A stretch of DNA of 64,000 nt, taken from assembly GCA_014155875.1 (NCBI GenBank), contig JACEFZ010025082.1:547001-611000 (forward strand), read 5' to 3'. This document shows, in pieces, positions 10,822 to 21,255 of the stretch. A model generated the notes under the pieces. It saw nothing but the letters and a program-made list of their open reading frames with translations, ran no database searches and was not told the DNA's origin. Each line of letters starts with the position of its first letter. Positions within the stretch are counted from its first letter, which is position 1. This DNA is from Cepaea nemoralis (lineage: Eukaryota > Mollusca > Gastropoda > Stylommatophora > Helicidae). Position numbers and translations under genes: made by a program.

Positions 10822-13042
10822 TGTCACCGACCGTTAGGGTATTTCTATTGAAATAGACAGAAATCCCTATCCAAGAGTTTGCCGACAGTCTCTAGAAATT
10901 ATGGCTCGTTACAAGAATGTCTAAAGGGATGGTCCCGATAGAAGAGACTGGGATTCACTTGGTAGACAAAGGCAGAAGGTGAAGAACACTCGTGTATGTA
11001 GGAAGCCCTAACACGAATGCCTAGTTTATCTGTCGGTGATCCTTCGTCAATTGATGGAGCCCCCTGTTTTAAATACTTTCACGCACTCACGCGCACACCT
11101 TGCGTTCAAAATGATCACGAGTGGAGTACGTTGGTGAAAGTATAAAACAATAATACTCTTTAATAATAAAAGAGAAAATGAAAATTGTGGTTCAACTGGT
11201 GAACTATGATAGTTACATTTATGTTACAGGTACAAAAATAAAATAGTTTTCTGATGCTTAGCTAGATCGCATATCATCATTCACACCATCCAGACAGTGA
11301 CACACTCAGAACACATGTAGACACAGAGTCACCTGAGATAATCTGATCTCGTTTAGGAATAGTGCTGGCTTTCGTTTGGATTATGTCTTGGAGTCGACCC
11401 TGGCATTCGACAGGTGTACGATGCTCCTCCGGATTCCAGGTTCCGTCTCCACTAGTTGGTGGCTCAAAGTTTCGGTAACCGGACCGGTTAGGTGTCAGCA
11501 GTATCAGCAGCGAGGCTCCTTAAATCAAACAAACAGTTGCAGACTCCTTAGTGTCTTGACAATAACAATGTGTCTGAGTGTTGGTGTTGTGTGTCTGTTG
11601 TGTATGTGTCAGATGCAGAACAGGAATAAAACAATTCCTCTCTGCTATTCTGTATCAAAAGCAAAGGCCAATAGTTCTTATCAGCTTGGCTATACCTTGT
11701 ATGACATGATGATACAAGGTGAAAAAGGGTCCAGAAGTGGACACATTCTAAGACCACATGGTCCATTGGAATAGAACATGTAGACAAATCTTTGTTTGAA
11801 AAAAACATTACAAAATGTACATGGTTGTAAAACTTGAAGTGACTCATATGCAATAATTACTGGTGTATTCCTTAACATCATGGTGAGGAAGTCCTGGGCA
11901 GCCAGGATGTTTCCCTAGATAGCTAAGGAAGGGCCAACAATAATTCAACCTAATCCCACATCAGTCATTAGGCATAAAGCAATCAAGTGTCGCCATGAAG
12001 TCGTGAGGTATACCCCACAGAATATACGAGCTAAAAGATAAGAAGAAGGCCAGCAGGCAAGCAAGGGGGCTGAGATATTCCAGGCATTGGGCTGTAGGAT
12101 GTCTCAGTTATCCCTTGTGGAGTTATTTACTCCCCAAATTCTGATTCCTCACCACATAGTATTTGCTTTGAACTTATGACCGTCAGTGTCGTGTAGTTCG
12201 GCATGGCGGTGAATCAGGGGTAAGCAAATTTATGTTTGAATATAAATCGCCTAGTATTATTGCTGGCATGTGAGAATCATGTTCCACATGTCTCTTCTAC
12301 TTCTGCCCACATGGCAAAATCATGTTATCATATTTTCAACAAAATATACATGTAAATACATTCACAAAATGCATATGAAAATAATCAGTAAGGTTCATAC
12401 ATTATATCTATATATATTTTTATCTATAAATATATCTAGGCCTCACATGTTTTCTCTCAATGTCTCCCCTTTCAAATACCACGTTTCATAAATATACATG
12501 GTCGGGACAGTTTTGGGTTTTCCCAATATCAGAATATAAATGTGTACACACTTCTTACTATAATCGTAATTATTATGTTACTACACTCACCCCCAGTCTT
12601 ATTGCAGCAATAAGATCGGTTTTGGTATAATCTACCAAGGATGCCACTGGATATGGCAGCTCATTTAATGTAAGGTCTGCCTAGCACCTCAGCTATAGTC
12701 ATTGTGAACCGGACGGAAGTGGTTAGTCACAATTTCCGGTGCAGCCGTACTATTAGCATATCGCTGTTTTCCCGTTGCTAGGGAGTGACGGCCATATACT
12801 TGGTATTAATGATAAGGGTAGTAAAACAGGGGATTTCCCTTGTGACATCATTTGATGACGTGAAAATATGTGCTGTCCCCAATAGTACAGTGTGTAGTTT
12901 TAGTGCAGCAAATGTCTGCGTCGCCAATATGACGTCATTATTAGTAATTTAGCTGCCGTACTGAATCCAGAATGTAAATTAGGAATTCCACTAACGTAGT
13001 AGTGGTGGTGTTTGCATAGTGATCTAGACTCATCCCGTCACA
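10822..13042 (-). repeat. 3' LTR (left in the window)
   Basis: Pairs with 15386-17605 along its whole length. Differences seen by eye include T/G and GA/TG changes near 11356-11383, T/C near 11878, T/A near 12127, A/C near 12292, C/A near 12713, C/T near 12860 and a small indel near 12980. Short open frames inside it occur in both LTRs only because the two are copies. Upstream of the left LTR edge on the coding strand is the G-rich tract at 13043-13057. Confidence 0.93.
12930..12937. promoter_or_regulatory. CRE-type palindrome in LTR U3
   Basis: TGACGTCA is the full cyclic-AMP response element. It lies about 105 bases from the LTR start on the coding strand. A near match, TGACATCATTTGATGACG, is at 12843-12860. 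The other LTR has the same palindrome at 17494-17501. Binding is inferred from the motif only. Confidence 0.45.
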
Positions 13043-13057
13043 TATGCCACCCCTAGA
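13043..13057 (-). other. Probable polypurine tract
   Basis: On the minus strand CTAGGGGTGGCATA lies directly before the LTR start TGTGACGGG. A G-rich tract at this place is the usual primer for plus-strand DNA synthesis in LTR elements. It is shorter and less pure than typical tracts. Confidence 0.6.
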
Positions 13058-13124
13058 GAAAAGTACGGCTCAGCGAACTTTTAGGGTGGATGAGCCTAGA
13101 TCGACTATGCATTCTCACCATAGT

Positions 13125-15062
13125 TTATATCTGAACCAATTGTTCCCCTCTAGAGAAGGATCTATTAGACTTCTTTCGACTCCGGGGCTGGCTTGGTACT
13201 TTGGTATGACCTGGCGTTTCTCCAGATAAGTTTAGTGAGGATCCAGTCAGAGGTGGGTATGGAAAGCTAAGAGGTTCTTCCCTCCTCCCTACTTTCTGAA
13301 CAACATTTAGAGCTACCAGATGTACTGGTCGTTCTTTTGCTCTGTCATAATATTTGCGGAGCAATTTAATGTGGTAGATTTTCATCTTACCTTTCATGAA
13401 GATTTTATATTTGGTGTTGGACACTTTCTCCATTATGGGGAATGGTCCTTGCCACTCAGTCTCCTTATTAGTCCCCCTAGATCTTAAGAGTAACACTTTG
13501 TCCCCTACCGCTAGCGAACGTTTAGAGGAAGAAAATTTTCCTCTCTGGGGAGTCTTCCTAGCACTAGGAAGTTGGTTACAGCCAGGTGTTAGAGTTGGGA
13601 TATGGGTCAGTGCACTGCCTACTATCATGGGAGTGGATGGTTCCCCTAAATAAACATATTTACTTCCCAGTATTATGTCATAGATAGGATCAGTCATCAC
13701 TGCTGCCGATATAGTTCCCTTTACAAATCTAGAGTTAACTAACACTTGGGCTATTGGTAAAGTTAGGGTAGGCGAACTTCTTGTCGCACCCATAACTTCA
13801 ACCATGTTTTGCGTCAACTGACCAGGTTTTACTAAGTGTGATGCTATTATGGCATCATACGTTAAACCCGTATCATGGAGACACTCGACCAACTGTCCAT
13901 TGACATTGATCTTCTCTACCACTCGATGTCCTCTCATTTCGGGAGGCGGTGGTAGTGCAGTGGTTTTCTTCCCTACCGAGAAGCAAGCCGCAATCTGGGG
14001 TTTTGTTCTGCGCTTGCAGTCTGCCGTACTGTGGGAATTATTATGACAATTCGTGCAGTATGGTTTTCTAGCCCCAGATGTGGTTTGTTTTTTGTTATGC
14101 TGCTGCTGAGGTTGCCTCTGGTCTGCTGGTATATTGCTAACGGTTTGTCCCTGATTGTTTGGAGGTGGGTTCTGTTGAGGTTGGGGAGGTTGTGTTGGGA
14201 CCGAGTCCCCATGGGCAGTCAAATATCTTTCAGCCAAGACTATCATTTCCCCCAGTGTTTGTGCCCCTTGTTCAATGATGAAAGTTTCCATCGGCTTCGA
14301 CATACAGTTCCTCAGCTGCTCACACAAAACCATCTCCCGCAAGCCCGCATAGGAGTGTTCATACTCTCCCAATGTCTCCCATTTACAGAGATAACTCTGC
14401 AGACGAGCGGACAATTGTGAGAATGACTCACCCCTCAGACGTCTTGCGGTTCGGAATTTCCGCTGATAAGCAGCTGAGGTTAACTCATATCTCTTCAATA
14501 AAGCCGATTTCAAACTTTCATAAGAGTGTTCATGGCCTGGAGGTAGTCCCTGAAAGACTACATACGCTTGTCCCCTCAGTGCCTGAGAAAGCTTCAAGTT
14601 CCAGTGTTCCCTAGCCAACCCAAATGACTCAGCTAATTTCTCGAATTTCTGAAGGTAACTATCCAATTGTTCCTGATTTTCCTCGAACGGCATCAAAGGA
14701 AAACTCATAGGACCCACATGAGAAGTCGAATGTAGCTGGGTTTCAATGCTGGGTGCCGGAGAGCTGGCGTTAGAACAGGTTGCTGATAGAGCTTGGTTTT
14801 CTAGCTCTTTCATCCTAAACTCATGCTGTCGGATTTTTTCGTTTTCCTGTAACTGCCTAAGTTCTTTCTCAGCCTCGGCCTCGATTTTCTTAAGCTCTGT
14901 CTCTGCTTCCAGTTTCTTAAGCTCGAGTTCATGCCTACGTATTTTATCTTCCCTGTCTTCTTTCCTTAACTCCCTCTCCATATCATGGACATATTTGGCT
15001 GCTTCGGGCTCCGATAACCCCATAGCTACCGCTGCTGCGTGCAAATCTGCTGATGAACTCAT
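13125..15062 (-). CDS. Fused Gag / protease-like / integrase C-terminal ORF
   Basis: This is an intact 645-codon frame, the only coding capacity of the LTR element. Residues 30-90 form a Glu/Lys-rich likely coiled coil. Residues 120-285 resemble Gypsy-type Gag capsid (motifs EKLAESFGL, LKSALLKRYEL and LCEQLRNCM). Residues 290-325 are Pro/Gln-rich. A CCHC zinc knuckle has C336, C339, H344 and C349. Residues 380-475 look like a retroviral-type aspartic protease with D397-T398-G399 and an IILG flap-end motif at 463-466, but Leu follows DTG where Ala or Ser is usual. Residues 515-575 match the integrase C-terminal fold (VGDKVLLL, WQGPF, YHIKLLRKY). The tail to 645 is basic. The expected reverse transcriptase, RNase H and integrase core are missing without breaking the frame. 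The protein could form particles and bind RNA; protease activity is uncertain. Confidence 0.88.
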   Translation of the reverse strand: MSSSADLHAAAVAMGLSEPEAAKYVHDMERELRKEDREDKIRRHELELKKLEAETELKKIEAEAEKELRQLQENEKIRQHEFRMKELENQALSATCSNASSPAPSIETQLHSTSHVGPMSFPLMPFEENQEQLDSYLQKFEKLAESFGLAREHWNLKLSQALRGQAYVVFQGLPPGHEHSYESLKSALLKRYELTSAAYQRKFRTARRLRGESFSQLSARLQSYLCKWETLGEYEHSYAGLREMVLCEQLRNCMSKPMETFIIEQGAQTLGEMIVLAERYLTAHGDSVPTQPPQPQQNPPPNNQGQTVSNIPADQRQPQQQHNKKQTTSGARKPYCTNCHNNSHSTADCKRRTKPQIAACFSVGKKTTALPPPPEMRGHRVVEKINVNGQLVECLHDTGLTYDAIIASHLVKPGQLTQNMVEVMGATRSSPTLTLPIAQVLVNSRFVKGTISAAVMTDPIYDIILGSKYVYLGEPSTPMIVGSALTHIPTLTPGCNQLPSARKTPQRGKFSSSKRSLAVGDKVLLLRSRGTNKETEWQGPFPIMEKVSNTKYKIFMKGKMKIYHIKLLRKYYDRAKERPVHLVALNVVQKVGRREEPLSFPYPPLTGSSLNLSGETPGHTKVPSQPRSRKKSNRSFSRGEQLVQI

Positions 15063-15363
15063 GACTGAGTTTTGACTGAGAGGGTGAGTGATCAGTGGAC
15101 TACAATTTCTATATCAATATTATACTACTTCCCAATTCAAGTTATACTAATACAATTGCAATAATTTACAAATCTTATTAGTACATACACAAAAATGGTT
15201 AGTACAAACAATGATACAAAACACACTTTCACTCTCTCAATCGAATGGAAACAACTAATTACAGAGTTTCCTAAACTACTCTACCCTTTACTGAGATGAG
15301 AAAAAAATTTTTTTTTGTACCAAGTAACACAATTTATTAGAAATATTTCTAATTAGCTGGGTA
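15063..15363 (-). other. Untranslated leader of the LTR element
   Basis: The 300 bases between primer site and ORF start carry no long frame. An A9/T9 run (15301-15316) can form a hairpin. This is where a packaging signal would be expected, but nothing in the sequence identifies one. Confidence 0.5.
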
Positions 15364-15381
15364 GATCCCGGACCGAGACCA
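15364..15381 (-). other. Primer binding site
   Basis: The plus strand reads GATCCCGGACCGAGACCA, which looks like a tRNA 3' end with CCA. The minus strand therefore begins TGGTCTCGGTCCGGGATC, four bases after the LTR edge. That is the normal place and form of a primer site pairing with 18 bases of a tRNA 3' end. I do not name the tRNA. Confidence 0.8.
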
Positions 15382-15385
15382 CAGT

Positions 15386-17605
15386 TGTCACCGACCGTTA
15401 GGGTGTTTCTATTGAAATAGACAGAAATCCCTATCCAAGAGTTTGCCGACAGTCTCTAGAAATTATGGCTCGTTACAAGAATGTCTAAAGGGATGGTCCC
15501 GATAGAAGAGACTGGGATTCACTTGGTAGACAAAGGCAGAAGGTGAAGAACACTCGTGTATGTAGGAAGCCCTAACACGAATGCCTAGTTTATCTGTCGG
15601 TGATCCTTCGTCAATTGATGGAGCCCCCTGTTTTAAATACTTTCACGCACTCACGCGCACACCTTGCGTTCAAAATGATCACGAGTGGAGTACGTTGGTG
15701 AAAGTATAAAACAATAATACTCTTTAATAATAAAAGAGAAAATGAAAATTGTGGTTCAACTGGTGAACTATGATAGTTACATTTATGTTACAGGTACAAA
15801 AATAAAATAGTTTTCTGATGCTTAGCTAGATCGCATATCATCATTCACACCATCCAGACAGTGACACACTCAGAACACATGTAGACACAGAGTCACCTGA
15901 GATAATCTGATCTCGGTTAGGAATAGTGCTGGCTTTCGTTTGTATGATGTCTTGGAGTCGACCCTGGCATTCGACAGGTGTACGATGCTCCTCCGGATTC
16001 CAGGTTCCGTCTCCACTAGTTGGTGGCTCAAAGTTTCGGTAACCGGACCGGTTAGGTGTCAGCAGTATCAGCAGCGAGGCTCCTTAAATCAAACAAACAG
16101 TTGCAGACTCCTTAGTGTCTTGACAATAACAATGTGTCTGAGTGTTGGTGTTGTGTGTCTGTTGTGTATGTGTCAGATGCAGAACAGGAATAAAACAATT
16201 CCTCTCTGCTATTCTGTATCAAAAGCAAAGGCCAATAGTTCTTATCAGCTTGGCTATACCTTGTATGACATGATGATACAAGGTGAAAAAGGGTCCAGAA
16301 GTGGACACATTCTAAGACCACATGGTCCATTGGAATAGAACATGTAGACAAATCTTTGTTTGAAAAAAACATTACAAAATGTACATGGTTGTAAAACTTG
16401 AAGTGACTCATATGCAATAATTACTGGTGTATTCCTTAACACCATGGTGAGGAAGTCCTGGGCAGCCAGGATGTTTCCCTAGATAGCTAAGGAAGGGCCA
16501 ACAATAATTCAACCTAATCCCACATCAGTCATTAGGCATAAAGCAATCAAGTGTCGCCATGAAGTCGTGAGGTATACCCCACAGAATATACGAGCTAAAA
16601 GATAAGAAGAAGGCCAGCAGGCAAGCAAGGGGGCTGAGATATTCCAGGCATTGGGCTGTAGGATGTCTCAGTTATCCCTTGTGGAGTAATTTACTCCCCA
16701 AATTCTGATTCCTCACCACATAGTATTTGCTTTGAACTTATGACCGTCAGTGTCGTGTAGTTCGGCATGGCGGTGAATCAGGGGTAAGCAAATTTATGTT
16801 TGAATATAAATCGCCTAGTATTATTGCTGGCATGTGAGAATCATGTTCCACCTGTCTCTTCTACTTCTGCCCACATGGCAAAATCATGTTATCATATTTT
16901 CAACAAAATATACATGTAAATACATTCACAAAATGCATATGAAAATAATCAGTAAGGTTCATACATTATATCTATATATATTTTTATCTATAAATATATC
17001 TAGGCCTCACATGTTTTCTCTCAATGTCTCCCCTTTCAAATACCACGTTTCATAAATATACATGGTCGGGACAGTTTTGGGTTTTCCCAATATCAGAATA
17101 TAAATGTGTACACACTTCTTACTATAATCGTAATTATTATGTTACTACACTCACCCCCAGTCTTATTGCAGCAATAAGATCGGTTTTGGTATAATCTACC
17201 AAGGATGCCACTGGATATGGCAGCTCATTTAATGTAAGGTCTGCCTAGCACCTCAGCTATAGTCATTGTGAACAGGACGGAAGTGGTTAGTCACAATTTC
17301 CGGTGCAGCCGTACTATTAGCATATCGCTGTTTTCCCGTTGCTAGGGAGTGACGGCCATATACTTGGTATTAATGATAAGGGTAGTAAAACAGGGGATTT
17401 CCCTTGTGACATCATTTGATGATGTGAAAATATGTGCTGTCCCCAATAGTACAGTGTGTAGTTTTAGTGCAGCAAATGTCTGCGTCGCCAATATGACGTC
17501 ATTATTAGTAATTTAGCTGCCGTACTGAATCCAGAATGTAAATAGTAATTCCACTAACGTAGTAGTGGTGGTGTTTGCATAGTGATCTAGACTCATCCCG
17601 TCACA
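15386..17605 (-). repeat. 5' LTR (right in the window)
   Basis: Full-length partner of 10822-13042. On the coding strand it starts TGTGACGGGATGAG at 17605 and ends GGTGACA at 15386. It must carry the promoter and RNA start of the element. The AT-rich patch near 16970-17000 and the CRE palindrome at 17494-17501 are candidates for control sequence. Confidence 0.93.
17494..17501. promoter_or_regulatory. CRE-type palindrome in the 5' LTR
   Basis: TGACGTCA, the partner of 12930-12937. Since this LTR would drive transcription of the ORF, this copy is the one that could act on the element. Confidence 0.45.
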
Positions 17606-17740
17606 CCGCCCATGCTCAGAAGGTACCGGGTTCAATACCTGTATAGGGCTGGGAATTATTGCAAGAACCGTTGGTATATAATTATATCACATTCCCCGTT
17701 CCTCTGATCTCTTGGGGAGTGAGATGGGATACCTAATCTT
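17606..17740 (+). mobile_element. SINE-C continuation, right half of the split copy
   Basis: After the target duplication CCGCC the sequence continues CATGCTCAGAAGGTACCGGG and TTCAATACCTG, giving a B-box-like GGGTTCAATACC in the right place for the A box at 10798. Further on, CTGATCTCTTGGGGAGTGAG resembles CTGATCTCTTGAGTAGGTA of the copy at 39612. No clear end was found. Confidence 0.65.
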
Positions 17741-18200
17741 CTAGGATAAGTACGAAAAACTGGAGGTCCGGCATGCATGTTGTGCAAGCTAGATATCCCA
17801 CGTACACGTCTTTCTGTTGTCTTTCACTGCTCTATGCCGTTAGGCGTCGCAGGCTTGTTTGATGATTGGTATACAAACTAGGGCTTGCTCGGTCGCTTGG
17901 TATACTGAGATGTTGTGGGTTTTTAACTACAATCCACCGTTTTCGTGGTCTTCTCCTGCTTCTTGATATTTACATGGTCATGTTGTATGCTCTTGCCGCT
18001 GGCGACATTGGGTTCACTCTCACTAGGTGGCCGAATCAGTAAATATCCCACGGCAGTTTCAAATCGCATAGTGTAGGCTGCAAAGCCGCTCTCCTGGCAA
18101 AATTGTCAGCAAGATAGCTAACCCATGGGTAGATATAGCCCATTGTCTTGGAGGAAATCTGGAGGAAAGAAACGGGCAATAAACGCATGCCGAAGTCGGA
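17741..18200. repeat. Unassigned, with dispersed repeat E (18045-18155)
   Basis: The block CCACGGCAGTTTCAAAT, then CTCCTGGCAAAATTGT, then CTAACCCATGGGTAGATA resembles 40075-40175 (CCACGGCAGTTTGGAAAT, CCCTGGCAAATTTGT, CTACCCATGGGCAGATA). Nothing else is recognised. Confidence 0.45.
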
Positions 18201-18347
18201 CACACTGACCTGTGAGGTATTTGACTAGGCGTAACACACTCCTCTCGAACACACTGACCTGTGAGGTATTTGACTAGGCGTAACACACTCCTCTCGAACA
18301 CACTGACCTGTGAGATACATGACTAGGCGTAACACACGCCTCTCGAA
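18201..18347. repeat. 49-bp tandem repeat, three copies
   Basis: CACACTGACCTGTGAG starts at 18201, 18250 and 18299. The units share TGACTAGGCGTAACACAC and CCTCTCGAA. The third has small changes. Confidence 0.9.
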
Positions 18348-18429
18348 TGAGGAGCGAAGAATAAGAGGAAGGAGATTAGCTCCGTAGGCCTATACCTCCT
18401 TTTGACTCAATGAGTATGCTCAGGAAGAT

Positions 18430-18592
18430 AGAGATGGGTTTGGTCCGAAGACAGTGGTTGGTGTCTCTGGGGCTGTCAAGGCTGGCAAAGATTAGTTTCA
18501 TTTTCGTGCTAGGGCATGCAGGTGTACAAGGAAATGAGCTGGCTAACAGGCTTGCAGGTAAGGCGGGCGAGCCATGGGCCAGACTGATATAA
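18430..18592 (+). pseudogene. RNase H fragment of a retroelement
   Basis: The plus frame reads ISFIFVLGHAGVQGNELANR, then LAGKAGEP. H-x-G-x-x-G-N-E-x-A-N-x-L-A is the conserved C-terminal motif of the RNase H domain carried by several non-LTR clades. Only this last motif remains; catalytic Asp/Glu residues upstream are not seen. SINE-A begins a few bases later. Confidence 0.65.
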
Positions 18593-18597
18593 AGTTA

Positions 18598-18800
18598 GTT
18601 GCGTATCCTTTACGGACGCAGCAGTCAACCCCAGCATTTTTTGGCTGTTGGTGATTCCTGAGCAAGTTTACGTTCAGTAGTTTGTCATTGCTTTCTGAAC
18701 AACCGGCACTCATACCATTTCATAAAAAACCGACACAGCTGTGTTTCGAACGCGGTATGCAGGATTACGAATTTGCGTCCGTAAACCCTTCGCCACTGAT
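18598..18800 (-). mobile_element. SINE-A copy
   Basis: On the minus strand the 3' end is at 18598 (complement of GTTGCGTATCCTTTACGGAC). The body has the complement of GTTCAGTAGTTTGTCATTGC, and the tRNA-like head lies near 18735-18800 (complement of TGTTTCGAACGCGG). Confidence 0.7.
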
Positions 18801-19410
18801 ATACTGATCGCTCTATAAGAAGTTGGACGTTTGCGAGAATCAAGTGACGACTGTGAATCTACAGCCCTGGTCAGGCTGCGAGAACAGCAAGTTACAAGAG
18901 GTGTGGCCAGACAAGAACACTACGCAGGAAGCCAAAGAGGAGTAATAAACCAGTTGTAAACATAGGTGAATATGAATAACTGCAAATAAGTGTACTTCTT
19001 CTTCTGTTAATCGATGTATCTTGTTGTCTGGGTTTTAGATTTATTTACTTAAACTAAGCCGTTACAAGCTATCTTTTCTAATTTTATTATTTATTATTCT
19101 CATCCCTTTGTTATGCCTAAATGTAGTCGCCGGAGGGTCTCTCCGTGACTATATGTTGTGTTTTGTGTATTTATTTGTTTGGTGATGAAGGCTAGTCGCC
19201 GCAACGTCCTGTGTGTGTCGTAATTATGGTTTGTAAAGCTGCATTACTGTCTTATTTTATATTGTTTACAAAGATATACTTGAGTGTTGGATGCAAAACG
19301 GTTAGGTTTCTAATAGGGGACAACTGTGTTTAAACTGTGGAGGGAAACAATTCATGGGTTATCTATCATAGACCATAAGCTTTCCAATCTAAACTGCATT
19401 TGTGATATGC
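18801..19410. other. Unassigned sequence
   Basis: T-rich DNA with the phrase GTTTGGTGATGAAGGCTAGTCGCCGCAACGTCC near 19179-19211. The similar GTGTGCTGATGAAGGCTTTAGCCGAAACGTCC is at 27391. Such phrases often mark the RNase H or 3' region of retroelements. No frame supports a gene. Confidence 0.35.
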
Positions 19411-19411
<1 letters not shown>

Positions 19412-19470
<59 letters not shown>

Positions 19471-19618
19471 TTGTCTATCTATCTATTTCTTCTCTGTCTC
19501 TGTCTACCTTTCCCGCTCTAAATCGTTCTCTGTGTGTCTCTCTCGCTCTCGCATTCTTTGTCTCTTTTTCCTTTCTCTCATTTTATTTTTCTCTTGAAGT
19601 CTCTCTCTCTCTCTCTCG

Positions 19619-19701
<83 letters not shown>
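19412..19701. repeat. (CT)n tracts
   Basis: Two long CT runs (19412-19467 and 19600-19701) around a C/T-rich stretch. Arg-Glu and Leu-Ser frames across them are artefacts. Confidence 0.95.
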
Positions 19702-19705
<4 letters not shown>

Positions 19706-20194
19706 TAAAAATAACATCATCTAAATTTAGCATCCAGGCGTAGGTACGATGCAAACAGTTTCGCCAAGTGTTTACTAGCTTCACCGCCTTCATACGAAAC
19801 ATCGGGAATCCAGCCATTCACGAAACACCTTGTTTCAAGAAGTCTTGTGTTATCCAATCAACGATCGCAACACATCGTGTGAGCTTCCAGTGTCATGCAG
19901 TTTTGCCTAATATGGTTCCAGCACTCCAGAGTGTCTGTGAGGTGGCCAGCACATTTTGCGGTGTTGTCTCGTTTGTGGTTGTTTACATTTTTACTCATAT
20001 GAAGATACGAGTCTATGTAATATTGTAATAGACACCTTCGTATTGGAGAAAGGATACATAACCTTACATTTACTAGCTCACAATGTTATAAGATGTAATG
20101 GGGGAGGAGTGGCAAGGCGTTACGATGTCCACCTCGGATTCGAGTAGACTTGTTTATAAACTACACGTTGTGGAAGATTAAAAAGTTAGACGCA

Positions 20195-20420
20195 TGTCTT
20201 TGACAGGATGTCGCAATAAACCCCAACATTTTTTAATGTTTGTTGATTTACTAGGCAAGTTTACGTTCAGTAGTTTACCATTGCTTTCCTAATGGCCGAC
20301 GCTCATGCCAGTGTTAACAATCAAGACAAGTCGGTCTGTGTTCAAATCGACTGCGGCTGATATTGAACTCGGTATATGGGAATGCGAATGGCGTTCACTA
20401 CTCCATCGCCACAAAGGAGG
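20195..20420 (-). mobile_element. SINE-A copy
   Basis: Complement of the family 3' end at 20205-20220, the central GTTTACGTTCAGTAGTTTAC motif at 20262-20281 and a worn head near 20330-20415. It ends at the start of repeat C. Confidence 0.65.
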
Positions 20421-20424
20421 GCTC

Positions 20425-21240
20425 TGGGTTGTTAACAGATTCAGTGCCAAACAAAAAGTAGGTGTGGACCAAATAAACAGTAGGACTGGACCACACAAAA
20501 TGTAGGTTTGGACCACACAAAATGTAGGTTTGGACTACACAAAATGTAGGTTTGGACCACACAAAATGTAGGTTTGGACCACACAAAATGTAGGTTTGGA
20601 CCACACAAAATGTAGGTTTGGACCACACAAAAAGTAGGTTTGGACCACACAAAAAGTAGGTTTGGACCACACAAAAAGTAGGTTTGGACCACACAAAAAG
20701 TAGGTTTGGACCACACAAAACGTAGGTTTGGACCACACAAAATGTAGGTTTGGACCACACAAAAAGTAGGTTTGGACCACACATAATGTAGGTTTGGACC
20801 ACACAAAATGTAGGTTTGGACCACACAAAAAGTAGGTTTGGACCACACAAAAAGTAGGTTTGGACCACACAAAATGTAGGTTTCGACCACACAAAAAGTA
20901 GGTTTGGACCACACAAAATGTAGGTTTGGACCACACAAAAAGTAGGTTTGGACCACACAAAAAGTAGGTTTGGACCACACAAAAAGTAGGTTTGTAGTAC
21001 ACAAAAAGTAGGTTTGTAGTACACAAAAAGTTCGTTTGGACCACACAAAATGTAGGTTTGGACCACACAAAAAGTAGGTTTGGACCACACAAAATGTAGG
21101 TTTGGACCACACAAAAAGTAGGTTTGGACCACACGAAAAGTAGGTTTGGACTACACAAAAAGTAGGTTTGGAATACACAAAAAGTAGATTTGGGCCAAAC
21201 AAAATGTAGGTTTTGACCACACAAAAATGGATGGCGGGAA
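20425..21240. repeat. 21-bp minisatellite grown from repeat C
   Basis: About 36 units of GTAGGTTTGGACCACACAAAA with AATG/AAAG variants. The left edge reads ACAGATTCAGTGCCAAACAA and the right edge CACAAAAATGGATGGCGGGA. Single-copy or two-copy versions of the same flanks are seen at 35516-35580, 46246-46310 and (minus) 54860-54945, so the array looks like a local expansion of an internal motif of dispersed repeat C. The unit is 21 bp, so all three minus frames stay open and repeat a Phe-Cys-Val-Val-Gln-Thr-Tyr type peptide. Confidence 0.9.
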
Positions 21241-21255
21241 AGGGGACATCTTTTT

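Larger units (their letters stand above)
10822..17605 (-). mobile_element. Young Gypsy-type LTR retrotransposon, internally deleted
   Basis: The element is 6784 bp: two near-identical direct repeats of about 2220 bp (10822-13042 and 15386-17605) around a 2343-bp interior, flanked by the perfect 5-bp target duplication CCGCC (10817-10821 and 17606-17610). The LTRs run TG...CA. Orientation is minus, shown by the ORF (15062 to 13125), a tRNA-complementary primer site next to the right LTR and a G-rich tract next to the left LTR. By eye the LTRs differ at only about a dozen positions, so the insertion is recent. The interior has one ORF with Gag, protease-like and integrase C-terminal parts. Reverse transcriptase, RNase H and the integrase core are absent, so it can only have moved with enzymes from an intact relative. 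LTRs of 2.2 kb are long for this type. Confidence 0.93.

Noticed and set aside
13125..15062. Host gene of Arc or SCAN type derived from Gag
   Set aside because: LTRs, target repeats, primer site and polypurine tract show that it is still part of a young retrotransposon.
11376..16338. Paired 132-codon and 101-codon frames at 11.4-11.9 kb and 15.9-16.4 kb as duplicated genes
   Set aside because: They lie inside the two LTRs and are identical because the LTRs are copies; no domain is recognised.
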